From Anaerolineae bacterium (GTDB taxonomy: Bacteria > Chloroflexota > Anaerolineae > Aggregatilineales > UBA3940), in contig JAFGOY010000070.1 in assembly GCA_016926255.1 (NCBI GenBank), positions 35,157 to 99,156 on the forward strand: a stretch of DNA of 64,000 bases, in the 5' to 3' direction. A program made the translations under genes and the position numbers. This document shows positions 34,691 to 43,273 of the stretch, piece by piece (the stretch's first letter is position 1; every line of letters begins with the position of its first letter). The notes beneath the pieces are model-generated. The model saw only the letters and a list, made by a program, of their open reading frames with translations. It did not search any database and was not told where the DNA came from.

Positions 34691-34734
34691 GTAGGAGCGA
34701 CCCTGTACGACCAAAGGTCGTCGGTCGCTCCTAC
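34691..34734. repeat. Long inverted repeat between btuF and btuC
   Basis: GTAGGAGCGACC pairs with GGTCGCTCCTAC (12 bp), and within it ACGACC pairs with GGTCGT around AAA. There is no U-tract, so it is not a standard terminator. It looks like a dispersed intergenic palindrome. A related fragment (GGGCGACCGCAAGGGGCGTC then CCTAC) follows the WD40 lipoprotein stop near 16025. Confidence 0.6.
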
Positions 34735-34748
34735 AAAACAGGTATTCA

Positions 34749-35828
34749 ATGGCAGATCTACAGGCAGCAGAATCAATAAATCGAACAATCAACCGGCAGC
34801 GCTGGATTCTGACCGGCCTGGCCGCCGCGCTGATCGCGGTCTTCGTTCTGAGCCTGGCGCTCGGATCGGTGCGCATCCCGCTGGGCGATGTGCTGCGGGT
34901 GCTGGCGGGCGGCGAGGCGGGGAAAGACTCGTGGACGAGCATCGTGCTCAAGTTCCGGCTGCCGAAGGCGCTGACCGCGCTGCTGGCGGGGGCGGCGCTG
35001 GCCGTCAGCGGCTTGCAGATGCAAACCCTGTTTCGCAACCCACTGGCCGGGCCGTATGTGCTGGGGATCAGCTCCGGGGCGAGTTTAGGCGTGGCGCTGG
35101 TTGTGCTGGCCGGTGGCGGGGTTGGATCGGTGCTGCTGGCCGGTGTGAGCCTGCTGGGTGACTTCGGGCTGGCATTCGCCGCGACACTGGGGGCAGGGCT
35201 GGTGATGGGGGTGGTGCTGTTCGTGGCGCGGTGGGTCGACAACAGCGTTACGCTGCTGGTACTTGGTTTGATGTTCGGATACGCGGTCAGCGCGGTGGTG
35301 AGTCTGCTGCTCTATTTCAGCATCCCGGAACGGATCCATGCCTACATCAACTGGACGTTTGGCAGCTTCTCAGGCGTGACGTGGAATCAACTCAAGGTGT
35401 TTGTCCCGGCGGTGATCATCGGGCTGGGGATCGGGTTCGTGGTCACGAAGGCGCTGAATGCGCTGCTGCTGGGTGAGACTTACGCCCGGAGCATGGGTCT
35501 GAATATCCGGCGGGCGCGGGTGTGGATCATCGCTAGCACGTCGATCCTGGCGGGGGCGGTGACCGCCTTCTGCGGGCCAATCGGATTTATCGGAATTGCG
35601 GTGCCGCATCTGTGCCGGAGCCTGCTGAACAGTTCGGATCACCGGGTGCTGGTTCCGGCCTGCGGAGTGATGGGCGGGCTGGTAGCGCTGATCACCGACC
35701 TGATCGCGCAGGTGCCGGGGAGCACAACGGTACTGCCCCTCAGCCCGGTAACGGCGCTGATCGGCGCGCCGGTGGTGATCTGGGTGATCTTGCGACAGCG
35801 GAATCTGCGGGCGGGGATGTCAGTATGA
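34749..35828 (+). CDS. btuC: Cobalamin ABC transporter permease (BtuC/FecCD family)
   Basis: A 359-residue permease with about ten transmembrane helices. FecCD motifs include RLPKALTALLAGAALAVSGLQ, MQTLFRNPLAGPYVLGISSGA, and the later coupling region with FCGPIGFIGIAVPHLCRSL. It works as a dimer with the BtuF-like lipoprotein and the BtuD-like ATPase. Its stop overlaps the next start (ATGA). A weak ribosome site precedes the ATG, and a long inverted repeat separates it from btuF. Confidence 0.88.
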   Translation: MADLQAAESINRTINRQRWILTGLAAALIAVFVLSLALGSVRIPLGDVLRVLAGGEAGKDSWTSIVLKFRLPKALTALLAGAALAVSGLQMQTLFRNPLAGPYVLGISSGASLGVALVVLAGGGVGSVLLAGVSLLGDFGLAFAATLGAGLVMGVVLFVARWVDNSVTLLVLGLMFGYAVSAVVSLLLYFSIPERIHAYINWTFGSFSGVTWNQLKVFVPAVIIGLGIGFVVTKALNALLLGETYARSMGLNIRRARVWIIASTSILAGAVTAFCGPIGFIGIAVPHLCRSLLNSSDHRVLVPACGVMGGLVALITDLIAQVPGSTTVLPLSPVTALIGAPVVIWVILRQRNLRAGMSV

Positions 35829-36847
35829 AAGAGGTGATCGCACAGGCCATCGACCTGACCATTGGCTACGATCTGCCGCAGCGCTCCGAAACTGTTGTGG
35901 CGAAGGGACTTAACCTCGATCTTCGGGCGGGGGAACTAGTGTGCCTGATCGGGCCGAACGGGGTAGGGAAATCGACGCTGCTGCGGACTCTGGCTGGGAT
36001 GCAGCCGCTGCTGTGGGGTGAAATCCGGCTGATGGGCGACGATCTCCATTCGCTGCGGGTTCGAGAGATCGCCCGCCGGTTGTCGATTGTGCTCACCGAA
36101 CGGGTCGACGCCGGGCTGCTGACCGCTTCGGCGCTGGTGGGACTGGGGCGGTATCCGTACACCGGCTGGGCCGGGCGATTCTCGCCGAAAGACGAGGAGA
36201 TCGTCAGGTGGGCAATCGACGTGGTGGGGGCGGGCGCGCTTGCCAATCGTCTGGCTGCCGAATTGAGCGACGGCGAGCGGCAGAAGATCATGATCGCCCG
36301 TGCGCTGGCGCAGGAACCGGCGTTGATGCTGCTCGACGAACCGACGGCTTACCTCGATCTACCCCGGCGGGTGGAGATCATGGGACTGCTGCGGCAGTTG
36401 GCCCACAGCACAGGGCGGTCGATTTTGCTCTCGACGCACGATCTCGATCTCGCACTGCGCACCGCCGATCTGATCTGGCTGATGTCGCCAGGAGGCGGGC
36501 TGCATGTCGGCGCGCCGGAAGACCTGATCCTCAACGGGGCGTTTCAGGAGACATTCCGCAGCGAGGGCGTGACCTTCGATCCGACCTCCGGGTCGTTCGA
36601 GATCGAGGCGCGGACGAACGGTAGGATTGCGGTCGAGGGTGATGGGCTGCCCGCGATCTGGACACGGCGAGCACTGATCAGGAGCGGGCACACAATAGCG
36701 GGCGAGAATGAACCGGCCCCGGCGCGGGTGGACGTGATCGCGGAAAACGGGAATGTCCGCTGGCGGGTGCGATCAGGGGGCGAGGTGAAAGAGTATCGCA
36801 CTGTCCGGGAGATGATCAGCGATCTGCGAAGACGAGCCGCTTCATAG
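35825..36847 (+). CDS. btuD: Cobalamin ABC transporter ATP-binding protein (BtuD-like)
   Basis: ATPase of 340 residues. It has Walker A GPNGVGKST, the signature LSDGERQK (variant of LSGGQ, frequent in siderophore/corrinoid ATPases), Walker B LMLLDEPTAYLD and a switch His in STHDLDLA. About 85 residues beyond the core (from 255) form an extra C-terminal domain of unknown role, ending in a basic helix. The ATG overlaps the btuC stop by 4 bases. Confidence 0.87.
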   Translation: MKEVIAQAIDLTIGYDLPQRSETVVAKGLNLDLRAGELVCLIGPNGVGKSTLLRTLAGMQPLLWGEIRLMGDDLHSLRVREIARRLSIVLTERVDAGLLTASALVGLGRYPYTGWAGRFSPKDEEIVRWAIDVVGAGALANRLAAELSDGERQKIMIARALAQEPALMLLDEPTAYLDLPRRVEIMGLLRQLAHSTGRSILLSTHDLDLALRTADLIWLMSPGGGLHVGAPEDLILNGAFQETFRSEGVTFDPTSGSFEIEARTNGRIAVEGDGLPAIWTRRALIRSGHTIAGENEPAPARVDVIAENGNVRWRVRSGGEVKEYRTVREMISDLRRRAAS

Positions 36848-37112
36848 CCACATCTGAAGATTCCCCGGCGGGGTTTCCTGATTCATACAATACGATTGCT
36901 CTATGCAGGCGCTTCTGACTCTGGCACCGTGCCTGTCTTACGGTTATAATCAGCGCCGTTGTGACCTCTGAACGGTCAGTTGATAACGTATCACCGTATC
37001 TACATGGACTATTCTCCACGATTGTGTTAAGCATATAAGCATGCCGGTAATGTCAAACAGTCAGTGGTTTGACCGTTGGCCGGGTGGAGATTTCTCAGTG
37101 ATTGGCGAGTGC

Positions 37113-37964
37113 ATGGCAGAAGCAGAAATATCTTCACCGAACCAGGAGATGATCACCGTTATCGAGCCATCTAGGGGATGGCTGCGTGTCAATTTCCGCG
37201 AACTGTGGGACTATCGCGAACTGCTGTTCTTTCTCTCCTGGCGGGATATCTCGGTGCGGTACAAGCAGACGGTCATGGGGATGGCGTGGGCGATCATCCA
37301 GCCGCTTCTATCGATGGTGATCTTCAGCATCTTCTTCGGCAATCTGGCGAAAATTCCCTCTGACGATGTCCCTTATCCGATCTTCAGTTATGCAGCGCTG
37401 CTCCCCTGGCAGTACTTTTCGAGCGCGATGTCAGCATCGGGGCGGAGCATGGTGGGCAGCGGAAAGCTGCTGACGAAAGTCTATTTCCCACGCCTGATCA
37501 TCCCGCTGGCGGCGGTGCTGCCACCAATTGTCGATTTTGCGATTGCCTTCGTCATCCTGATCGGGTTGATGATCTTCTACGGCGTTGCGATTACGTGGCG
37601 TTTACTATGGCTGCCGCTCTTTTTACTGCTGGCACTGGCAACGGCGCTGGGAGTCGGGTTGTGGCTCTCGGCGATGAACGTCCGCTACCGGGATATTGGC
37701 TATGTCATTCCCTTCCTGGCGCAGTTCTGGATGTATGCCTCACCGGTGGTCTATCCGACCAGTATGCTGCCTGAGCGGTATCAATTGCTTTACGGGCTGA
37801 ACCCGATGACGGGGGTGATCGAGGGGTTCCGGTGGGCGCTGCTGGGAACGAATACGCCCCCCGGCCCAATCACGCTGGTGTCGGCGGGTGTAGTAGTGTT
37901 GCTGATCATATCCGGTATGATGTACTTCCGGCGGATGGAAGACAGCTTCGCCGACATCATCTAG
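37113..37964 (+). CDS. wzm: ABC-2 type polysaccharide exporter permease (Wzm-like)
   Basis: Membrane half of a glycan exporter. It has six transmembrane helices and the family N-terminal signature EPSRGWLRVNFRELWDYREL, followed by SWRDISVRYKQTVMGMAWAI. The ATG at 37113 places this signature at the usual distance from the start; an ATG at 37041 is in frame but adds a non-conserved stretch. The next gene encodes its ATPase, 17 bases on. A TATAAT at 36945 is a possible -10 box. It opens the surface-glycan locus. Confidence 0.88.
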   Translation: MAEAEISSPNQEMITVIEPSRGWLRVNFRELWDYRELLFFLSWRDISVRYKQTVMGMAWAIIQPLLSMVIFSIFFGNLAKIPSDDVPYPIFSYAALLPWQYFSSAMSASGRSMVGSGKLLTKVYFPRLIIPLAAVLPPIVDFAIAFVILIGLMIFYGVAITWRLLWLPLFLLLALATALGVGLWLSAMNVRYRDIGYVIPFLAQFWMYASPVVYPTSMLPERYQLLYGLNPMTGVIEGFRWALLGTNTPPGPITLVSAGVVVLLIISGMMYFRRMEDSFADII

Positions 37965-37981
37965 GAGTTCGAGATTCTTTT

Positions 37982-39253
37982 ATGAGCAACCCTGTCATAC
38001 AGGTTGAGAATATTGGCAAGATGTATCGCATCGGGCAGGTACAGGGCGAATACGTCGACGAGACGCTGCTCTCCGATGTAGTCATCAAGACGCTGACTGC
38101 CCCGATCCGGCGGCTGCGCAACCCCGACCAGTTCAACGCTTTACAGGAAGAATTCTGGGCACTGCGGAACATCTCGTTCGAAGTCAACCAGGGCGAGGTG
38201 GTTGGGATGATCGGGCCGAATGGGGCAGGCAAAAGCACGATGCTGAAAATCCTCTCGCGCATCACCCAGCCAACCGAGGGTAGAGCGATCATCAGGGGGC
38301 GGGTCGGCTCTTTGCTGGAAGTCGGAACAGGATTTCACCAGGAGTTGACCGGGCGCGAAAACGTGTATATGAACGGCGCGATCCTGGGGATGAACAAGGC
38401 GGAGATCGACCGTAAGTTCGACGAGATCATCGATTTTTCGGGCGTTGAGCAGTTCATCGACACGCCGGTGAAACGCTATTCGAGCGGGATGCACGTCCGG
38501 CTGGCGTTTGCCGTCGCTGCCCACCTCGACCCGGAAGTGATGCTGGTCGACGAGGTGCTGGCAGTGGGCGACGTGGCCTTTCAGCGAAAATGCCTGGGCA
38601 AAATGGGCGAGGTCGCGCAGAGCGGGCGGACGGTGATCCTGGTTAGCCATCAAATGGAGGCGATCCTGTCGCTGTGTCCGCGAACGATCTGGCTGGACAA
38701 CGGGAGAATCCGGAGCGAAGGACCGTCGGAGGAAGTCGTCAGAGAGTATCTGGCGGCAATGCACGAGGCGAGAACCCAGACCGATATCGCGGATCGTGCC
38801 GACCGGAAAGGTACGGGGACGGTCAGGTTTACCGATTTCCGCGTTCAAAACGAGGGAGGACAGGTCGTCGGTGCGATTCCGACCGGGGACACGGTCGATT
38901 TCGTGCTGTCGTATGTAGCCCCGGATGGCCCGGTGGTCGATGCGAGCGTGTGGTTCTGGCTGCGCGATCCGTTTACGGGTCGGCGGCTGATCACCTGCTG
39001 GTCGTACCTGACCGGGCAGGATTTCATGGAACTGCCCGACAAAGGCGAACTGATCTGCCGGGTGCCCAACTTCCCTCTTGCTCCCGGCCAGTATTCAGTC
39101 GATCTGACAATCCGGGTCGAGCGGGATACCGCCGACAAACTGCTTGACGCGGCCAAAATCGACGTCGTGCCAGGGGATTTCTTCGGGACCGGGCGCAAAC
39201 TAAAAACAGTCGGCGATTTTGTACTGGTACACGACTGGCGTTTGAACACGTAG
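37982..39253 (+). CDS. wzt: Polysaccharide ABC exporter ATP-binding protein with C-terminal glycan-binding domain (Wzt-like)
   Basis: ATPase of 423 residues. It has Walker A GPNGAGKST, a Wzt-type RYSSGMHVRLAFAVAAHLDP signature region and Walker B VMLVDEVLAVGD. The region from about 270 is a Wzt-C beta-sandwich (GTVRFTDFRVQNEGGQVVG onward), which in O-antigen exporters reads the end cap of the chain. That implies the exported chain carries a terminal modification, and the methyltransferases downstream are candidates for it. The ATG at 37982 is the first that leaves the standard ATPase start intact. Confidence 0.9.
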   Translation: MSNPVIQVENIGKMYRIGQVQGEYVDETLLSDVVIKTLTAPIRRLRNPDQFNALQEEFWALRNISFEVNQGEVVGMIGPNGAGKSTMLKILSRITQPTEGRAIIRGRVGSLLEVGTGFHQELTGRENVYMNGAILGMNKAEIDRKFDEIIDFSGVEQFIDTPVKRYSSGMHVRLAFAVAAHLDPEVMLVDEVLAVGDVAFQRKCLGKMGEVAQSGRTVILVSHQMEAILSLCPRTIWLDNGRIRSEGPSEEVVREYLAAMHEARTQTDIADRADRKGTGTVRFTDFRVQNEGGQVVGAIPTGDTVDFVLSYVAPDGPVVDASVWFWLRDPFTGRRLITCWSYLTGQDFMELPDKGELICRVPNFPLAPGQYSVDLTIRVERDTADKLLDAAKIDVVPGDFFGTGRKLKTVGDFVLVHDWRLNT

Positions 39254-39278
39254 TGAAGCAAAGCGAGAAACAAAGACG

Positions 39279-40796
39279 GTGCGTGTAATTTATTCTGAAT
39301 GCAGCCTGCCTTTCTGGGTAGATACGGCCTCGATTCTTTACGAAGAAGCCGGGTGGAAACCTGTCTACTGGACAGGATGGGTCGGTTTTGGGATTGAAAA
39401 AGCGGTAAAAGACCGCTTCCCTGATGTCGTCTTCCACGATTCGGTCGTCGCGGCGAAGGGGATTGCTCCCCAGGAATGCCGCGACCTGCCGCTGCCGCCG
39501 GTCGACGAGGCGCTGCTGCGAGACCTGGCCTTCGAGGAATCGGCGGCGCTGACCATGATGGATCGAATGGACCCCGGTGGGAACTTTGCCCTTCACGAGA
39601 GAAAACGATTGTACTATACCTATCTGCGCTACTGGCAGGGGGTGATCGAACATTACAAGCCCGATCTGCTGGTGATGCCTATCGCCCCGCACCTGATGTT
39701 CGACTACGTGCTTTACATTTTGTGCCTGCGAAAAGGCGTCAAAACGGTGATGTTCGAGCGCACCGGCATCGCCGGGCAACTTTTCCTGATGGAGCGTCTG
39801 GAAGAAGGTTCGGAGGCTGTCCGAACACTGTATACAGAGAAGCTCGCGGCGGGTATCGAGCAGCCGGTGGAGCTTTCGGAGGCGGGGGATAAATACCTCG
39901 ATAGGCTGGCTGGTCGTTCGTATAGGGAGGCGCTGGCCCCCTTCACTGTAAAGGTGCGTGAGCGCACTGCTCGGCCAAAAGGGTTAAAGGCGCGTTTGAA
40001 GTATGCCTACAAAATCCTGAGGAGACAATTTGGACCAGCCCCGGATAACTATCTGAAGCAGAGCAATGAGACAATCGAGTCCTCGCGGATGACGAGCACG
40101 GAATACTGGTTGTATCGTCATACATCCGACCGAAGAAAACGCCAGTTAGCGCGAATCTATGAATCGCTGGCGCGGGAAGTCGACCTCGCGGCACCGTATA
40201 TTTATGTCGCCCTCAGCTATCAGCCAGAGCGGACGACCTCTCCGCTGGGGGGTGTATTCGTCGACCAAACTCTGATGATCGACCTGCTTTCGAAGACGAT
40301 ACCCGATGGCTGGCAGCTTTACGTCAAAGAACATCCGCGCCAGTTTCAGCCCGGATCGCGGGGGCATATGACGCGCACAGGCCAGTTTTATCGGGACATT
40401 GTCGCGCTGCCTAACGCCAAACTGGTGCCGATGTCAATGGTGCCTTTCGACCTGATCGATCAGGCTAAAGCGGTGGCGACAGTGACGACAACGACTGGCT
40501 TTGAAGGGGTGGCGCGTGGCAAACCGGCGATTATTTTTGGGCAGACATGGTACAAAGGCTGCGAAGGGGTATTCTACGCCCCCACGGTAGAGAAGTGTGC
40601 CGAGGCTATCGCGCAGATCGAAAGTGGTTACCAGCCCAGACCGGAGGCGATCCGGTTGTTTGTTCATACCCTGGAAGAAGTTTGTATGCCCGGCTATGTC
40701 GACCCGGCGCTGGCCGATTTCTCCGGGCTGACGCCTATGGAGAATGCGCGGGCGATTGCCATGGCGCTGCGTGAGTGGGTGAGTACTGGTGGGTGA
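39279..40796 (+). CDS. Capsule-synthesis-like protein, putative GT-B glycosyltransferase
   Basis: A 505-residue soluble protein starting at GTG. The C-terminal half resembles capsule polysaccharide synthesis (KpsS/KpsC-like) proteins, with VKEHPRQFQPGSRG, then TVTTTTGFEGVARGKPAIIFG, the usual donor-site stretch of these GT-B folds. Members of that class transfer Kdo, itself a CMP-activated ulosonic acid. A role in attaching a CMP-nonulosonic acid is therefore possible, but it is inference. No membrane segment is seen. Confidence 0.6.
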   Translation: MRVIYSECSLPFWVDTASILYEEAGWKPVYWTGWVGFGIEKAVKDRFPDVVFHDSVVAAKGIAPQECRDLPLPPVDEALLRDLAFEESAALTMMDRMDPGGNFALHERKRLYYTYLRYWQGVIEHYKPDLLVMPIAPHLMFDYVLYILCLRKGVKTVMFERTGIAGQLFLMERLEEGSEAVRTLYTEKLAAGIEQPVELSEAGDKYLDRLAGRSYREALAPFTVKVRERTARPKGLKARLKYAYKILRRQFGPAPDNYLKQSNETIESSRMTSTEYWLYRHTSDRRKRQLARIYESLAREVDLAAPYIYVALSYQPERTTSPLGGVFVDQTLMIDLLSKTIPDGWQLYVKEHPRQFQPGSRGHMTRTGQFYRDIVALPNAKLVPMSMVPFDLIDQAKAVATVTTTTGFEGVARGKPAIIFGQTWYKGCEGVFYAPTVEKCAEAIAQIESGYQPRPEAIRLFVHTLEEVCMPGYVDPALADFSGLTPMENARAIAMALREWVSTGG

Positions 40797-40930
40797 AAGT
40801 TTATCCGCGAACTGTGCAAGTGACACGAATTATATCGCGTAAACGGGCAACACCCGCTGCGCCCCTGCGTGATGGAATCTCGGCATTGAAAGATTACTGC
40901 TACCCGGAATTCCGGCTCAGGAGTACGTGA

Positions 40931-41818
40931 ATGGAGTATCAGGATACGACTGTCTTACGTTATCCGTTGAAGGGCCGGATCAAGCGGTTTGCCTATGTAA
41001 TGATCGGGCGGCTGTTGACCCTGCTTGGCATCCGGGAGGTGTCAGGACGCCGGTTGAAGCAAGCCCTGAAGCATTTCCGGGATAAGCGGGAATTCGAAGA
41101 CGCCTACCGGCAGTATGAAAACAACGATCAACTGACCGATCAGCAGATCGACGAGATCATAGCTTACCAGACTCACGTTTATTCGACGCCTCGCGGCAGT
41201 CATTTCGGGGAAAACCCGGTAGAAGAAACCATCCAGGGCCGGGTGATTCCGATGATCGAGTCGATCCTGACGCGTGATCCGGCGGTGCGTTCGGTGCTCA
41301 ACATCGGGGCGCGGTATGCTTATGTCGATCACGTGCTCGCCTGCCGCCATCCGGAGATTGCGTTTACCTGTGTCGATTTCAGCCAGAAATTTATCGAAGT
41401 GAACCGTGATTTTCAACGGGACAATATCCGGTTTGTCGATGGATACGCACTGGAACTACTGGAAGAAGGAGAAATTGCGGGGGACATCGTATTTTTCTCT
41501 TCGACGGCAACGCTGATCAACAACCTGGAACTGCGACGCTATATGCACATCCTCGCAAAAACAACCCGCTATGTCGTTTTCAATGAACCAATCGACCCAC
41601 CGATGAACGGCGCAGTGATCGACCCATCCCGGCTGCCGCTCGACCGGCAGGTATCTTCCTCCGACCGCTGTCTGATCCACAACTACCGGGCAATCGTTGA
41701 AGAAGCCGGTTTCGAAGTTCTTCATTATCGTCTTTTCCCATATGAGGGGCCTCTGAAAATGAGGGAACCCGATATGCACTTCCTTCACCTGATCGCTCAC
41801 AACACGACAGCCACCTGA
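40931..41818 (+). CDS. Putative class I SAM-dependent methyltransferase
   Basis: A 295-residue protein with a degenerate SAM-binding region: VLNIGARYAYVDHVLA as motif I, FTCVDFSQKFIEVN for the acidic residue that would hold the ribose, and IVFFSSTATLINNLELRRYM for the later strand. It is a divergent member, and motif I lacks the full GxGxG. A sugar or glycan-end methyltransferase would fit the exporter context. AGGAG lies 8 bases before the ATG. Confidence 0.55.
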   Translation: MEYQDTTVLRYPLKGRIKRFAYVMIGRLLTLLGIREVSGRRLKQALKHFRDKREFEDAYRQYENNDQLTDQQIDEIIAYQTHVYSTPRGSHFGENPVEETIQGRVIPMIESILTRDPAVRSVLNIGARYAYVDHVLACRHPEIAFTCVDFSQKFIEVNRDFQRDNIRFVDGYALELLEEGEIAGDIVFFSSTATLINNLELRRYMHILAKTTRYVVFNEPIDPPMNGAVIDPSRLPLDRQVSSSDRCLIHNYRAIVEEAGFEVLHYRLFPYEGPLKMREPDMHFLHLIAHNTTAT

Positions 41819-41845
41819 TCAACATGAACCCCCAAGGAAAATACA

Positions 41846-43273
41846 ATGGACAGCCGCGCAGCCAATAGCAACACCCGCCAGCCGATCCTCTTGCTGCCGA
41901 CCCAGGCAGCCTCTCTCTCGGAGATGGTGCTGGTGGCAAAGGAGATCGCGGCACGGGGGAACTATCGACCGGTGCTGATGTTTTCCCGCCCGATGCCTGT
42001 TCCTGATGACCTGCCGGATGGGGCGGAGATCGTCAGGCTGTACCGGGGTGAGGGCGTATCACCTCAGGACGAGCCTGATTCACTGCCCGTAGAAACAATC
42101 GACGAGGGATATGGCCGCAAAAGGGAACTGGTCGAATGCTTCGGGCTGATGCCTCTGTATGCGCTTTATCGATTCTTCAAAGTACGCCGGAGGATCAGGC
42201 AGGAGATGGCACGGGCTAAAAGGCTGTTTGCACAGTACGATCCGGCGGCGGTGCTGCTGGCCGACGAACGGCGGCAGGGGTTTTATGCGGGGATGCTCCA
42301 CGCAGCGCGGCGCAGGGGGCGACTGACGATGATCATCCCCTATGCGCTCTCCGACCTGCCGGATATGGTTCTACCGCGCAAGGATAACCCCGACCATTAC
42401 GTCGATCAGAAACCCTACCGGCTGATCAAGAAGTGGATCCGGCGGCGGCATCCAGATCAGGTGTACGAGTCTGAAGCAGGAGCGATGCTTTTCTACCCGG
42501 CAGTCGAGACGCTGGTGCTGGCTTCGCTGGGGATACTCTCGCCGAAGCCCTGGGTGATCGGCGGTGGGTGGGCAGATATCGTCGGGATGATCGGGGAGGC
42601 TGACCGACAGCGGTTTGTCAGGCAGGGAGCACCGGCGCAAAAAATGGTGGTCACCGGCCAACCCAGCCTGGATGTGCTGTATGCGACATGGCAGCGTAAA
42701 GGTGATCTATGCCAGCGGCTTGCCGCCAATTATGGGCTGGACTGTGACAAGAAGTACAGCATCTTTGCCGTTCCGCAACTTGGCGAACACGAGATTACCA
42801 ACTGGGAAGAACACTGGGCGGCGAACACCGCGATCGTCGAGACGTTGGCGGCGACGGGTGCGAATATACTGCTCTCGCTGCATCCGAAATCCGATCCAGA
42901 ACAATACGCTTTTCTCGAAGACCGGTACGGGGTACATATCCTGAGAGAATCGCTGAGGGAGGTTCTGCCTGCCGCCGATGTTTTCGTGGCGACCTATTCG
43001 AGCACCGTGCGCTGGGCGGTGCTTTTGCGTATACCGGGCATCGTGGTTGACTACGGGTGGTTCGGCTATACTTTTTTCGACCACTTCAAAGGGGTGATCA
43101 AAGTGAACGAGCACGATCAATTAGCCCCGGTATTGAAAGAGGTGCTCGGCGATCCGGCCTATTACCGGCGGCTGCAAGAATTACAGGCTGCCGCTTCGGA
43201 AGAAATCACGTTGTTTGATGGGCATGCCGTCCGGCGGATCGTCGATCTGGTCGAGGAGCGTATTGAACGATGA
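41846..43273 (+). CDS. Putative GT-B glycosyltransferase of the glycan locus
   Basis: A 475-residue protein with two Rossmann-like halves. The first contains a LLLPTQAASLSEMVLVAKEI start. The second contains KMVVTGQPSLDVLY, LLSLHPKSDPEQY and ADVFVATYSSTVRWAVLLRI, the last like the nucleotide-sugar site of UDP-GlcNAc 2-epimerase and CDP-glycerol transferase relatives. The separate epimerase at 46815 makes a transferase role more likely than epimerase. Its stop overlaps the next start by 4 bases, so it belongs with the nonulosonate genes. Confidence 0.55.
   Translation: MDSRAANSNTRQPILLLPTQAASLSEMVLVAKEIAARGNYRPVLMFSRPMPVPDDLPDGAEIVRLYRGEGVSPQDEPDSLPVETIDEGYGRKRELVECFGLMPLYALYRFFKVRRRIRQEMARAKRLFAQYDPAAVLLADERRQGFYAGMLHAARRRGRLTMIIPYALSDLPDMVLPRKDNPDHYVDQKPYRLIKKWIRRRHPDQVYESEAGAMLFYPAVETLVLASLGILSPKPWVIGGGWADIVGMIGEADRQRFVRQGAPAQKMVVTGQPSLDVLYATWQRKGDLCQRLAANYGLDCDKKYSIFAVPQLGEHEITNWEEHWAANTAIVETLAATGANILLSLHPKSDPEQYAFLEDRYGVHILRESLREVLPAADVFVATYSSTVRWAVLLRIPGIVVDYGWFGYTFFDHFKGVIKVNEHDQLAPVLKEVLGDPAYYRRLQELQAAASEEITLFDGHAVRRIVDLVEERIER

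Noticed and set aside
36863..36873. Terminator after btuD (CCCCGGCGGGG)
   Set aside because: The stem is only 4-5 bp with a 3-base loop and the following T-tract is short (TTTCC); too weak to call.
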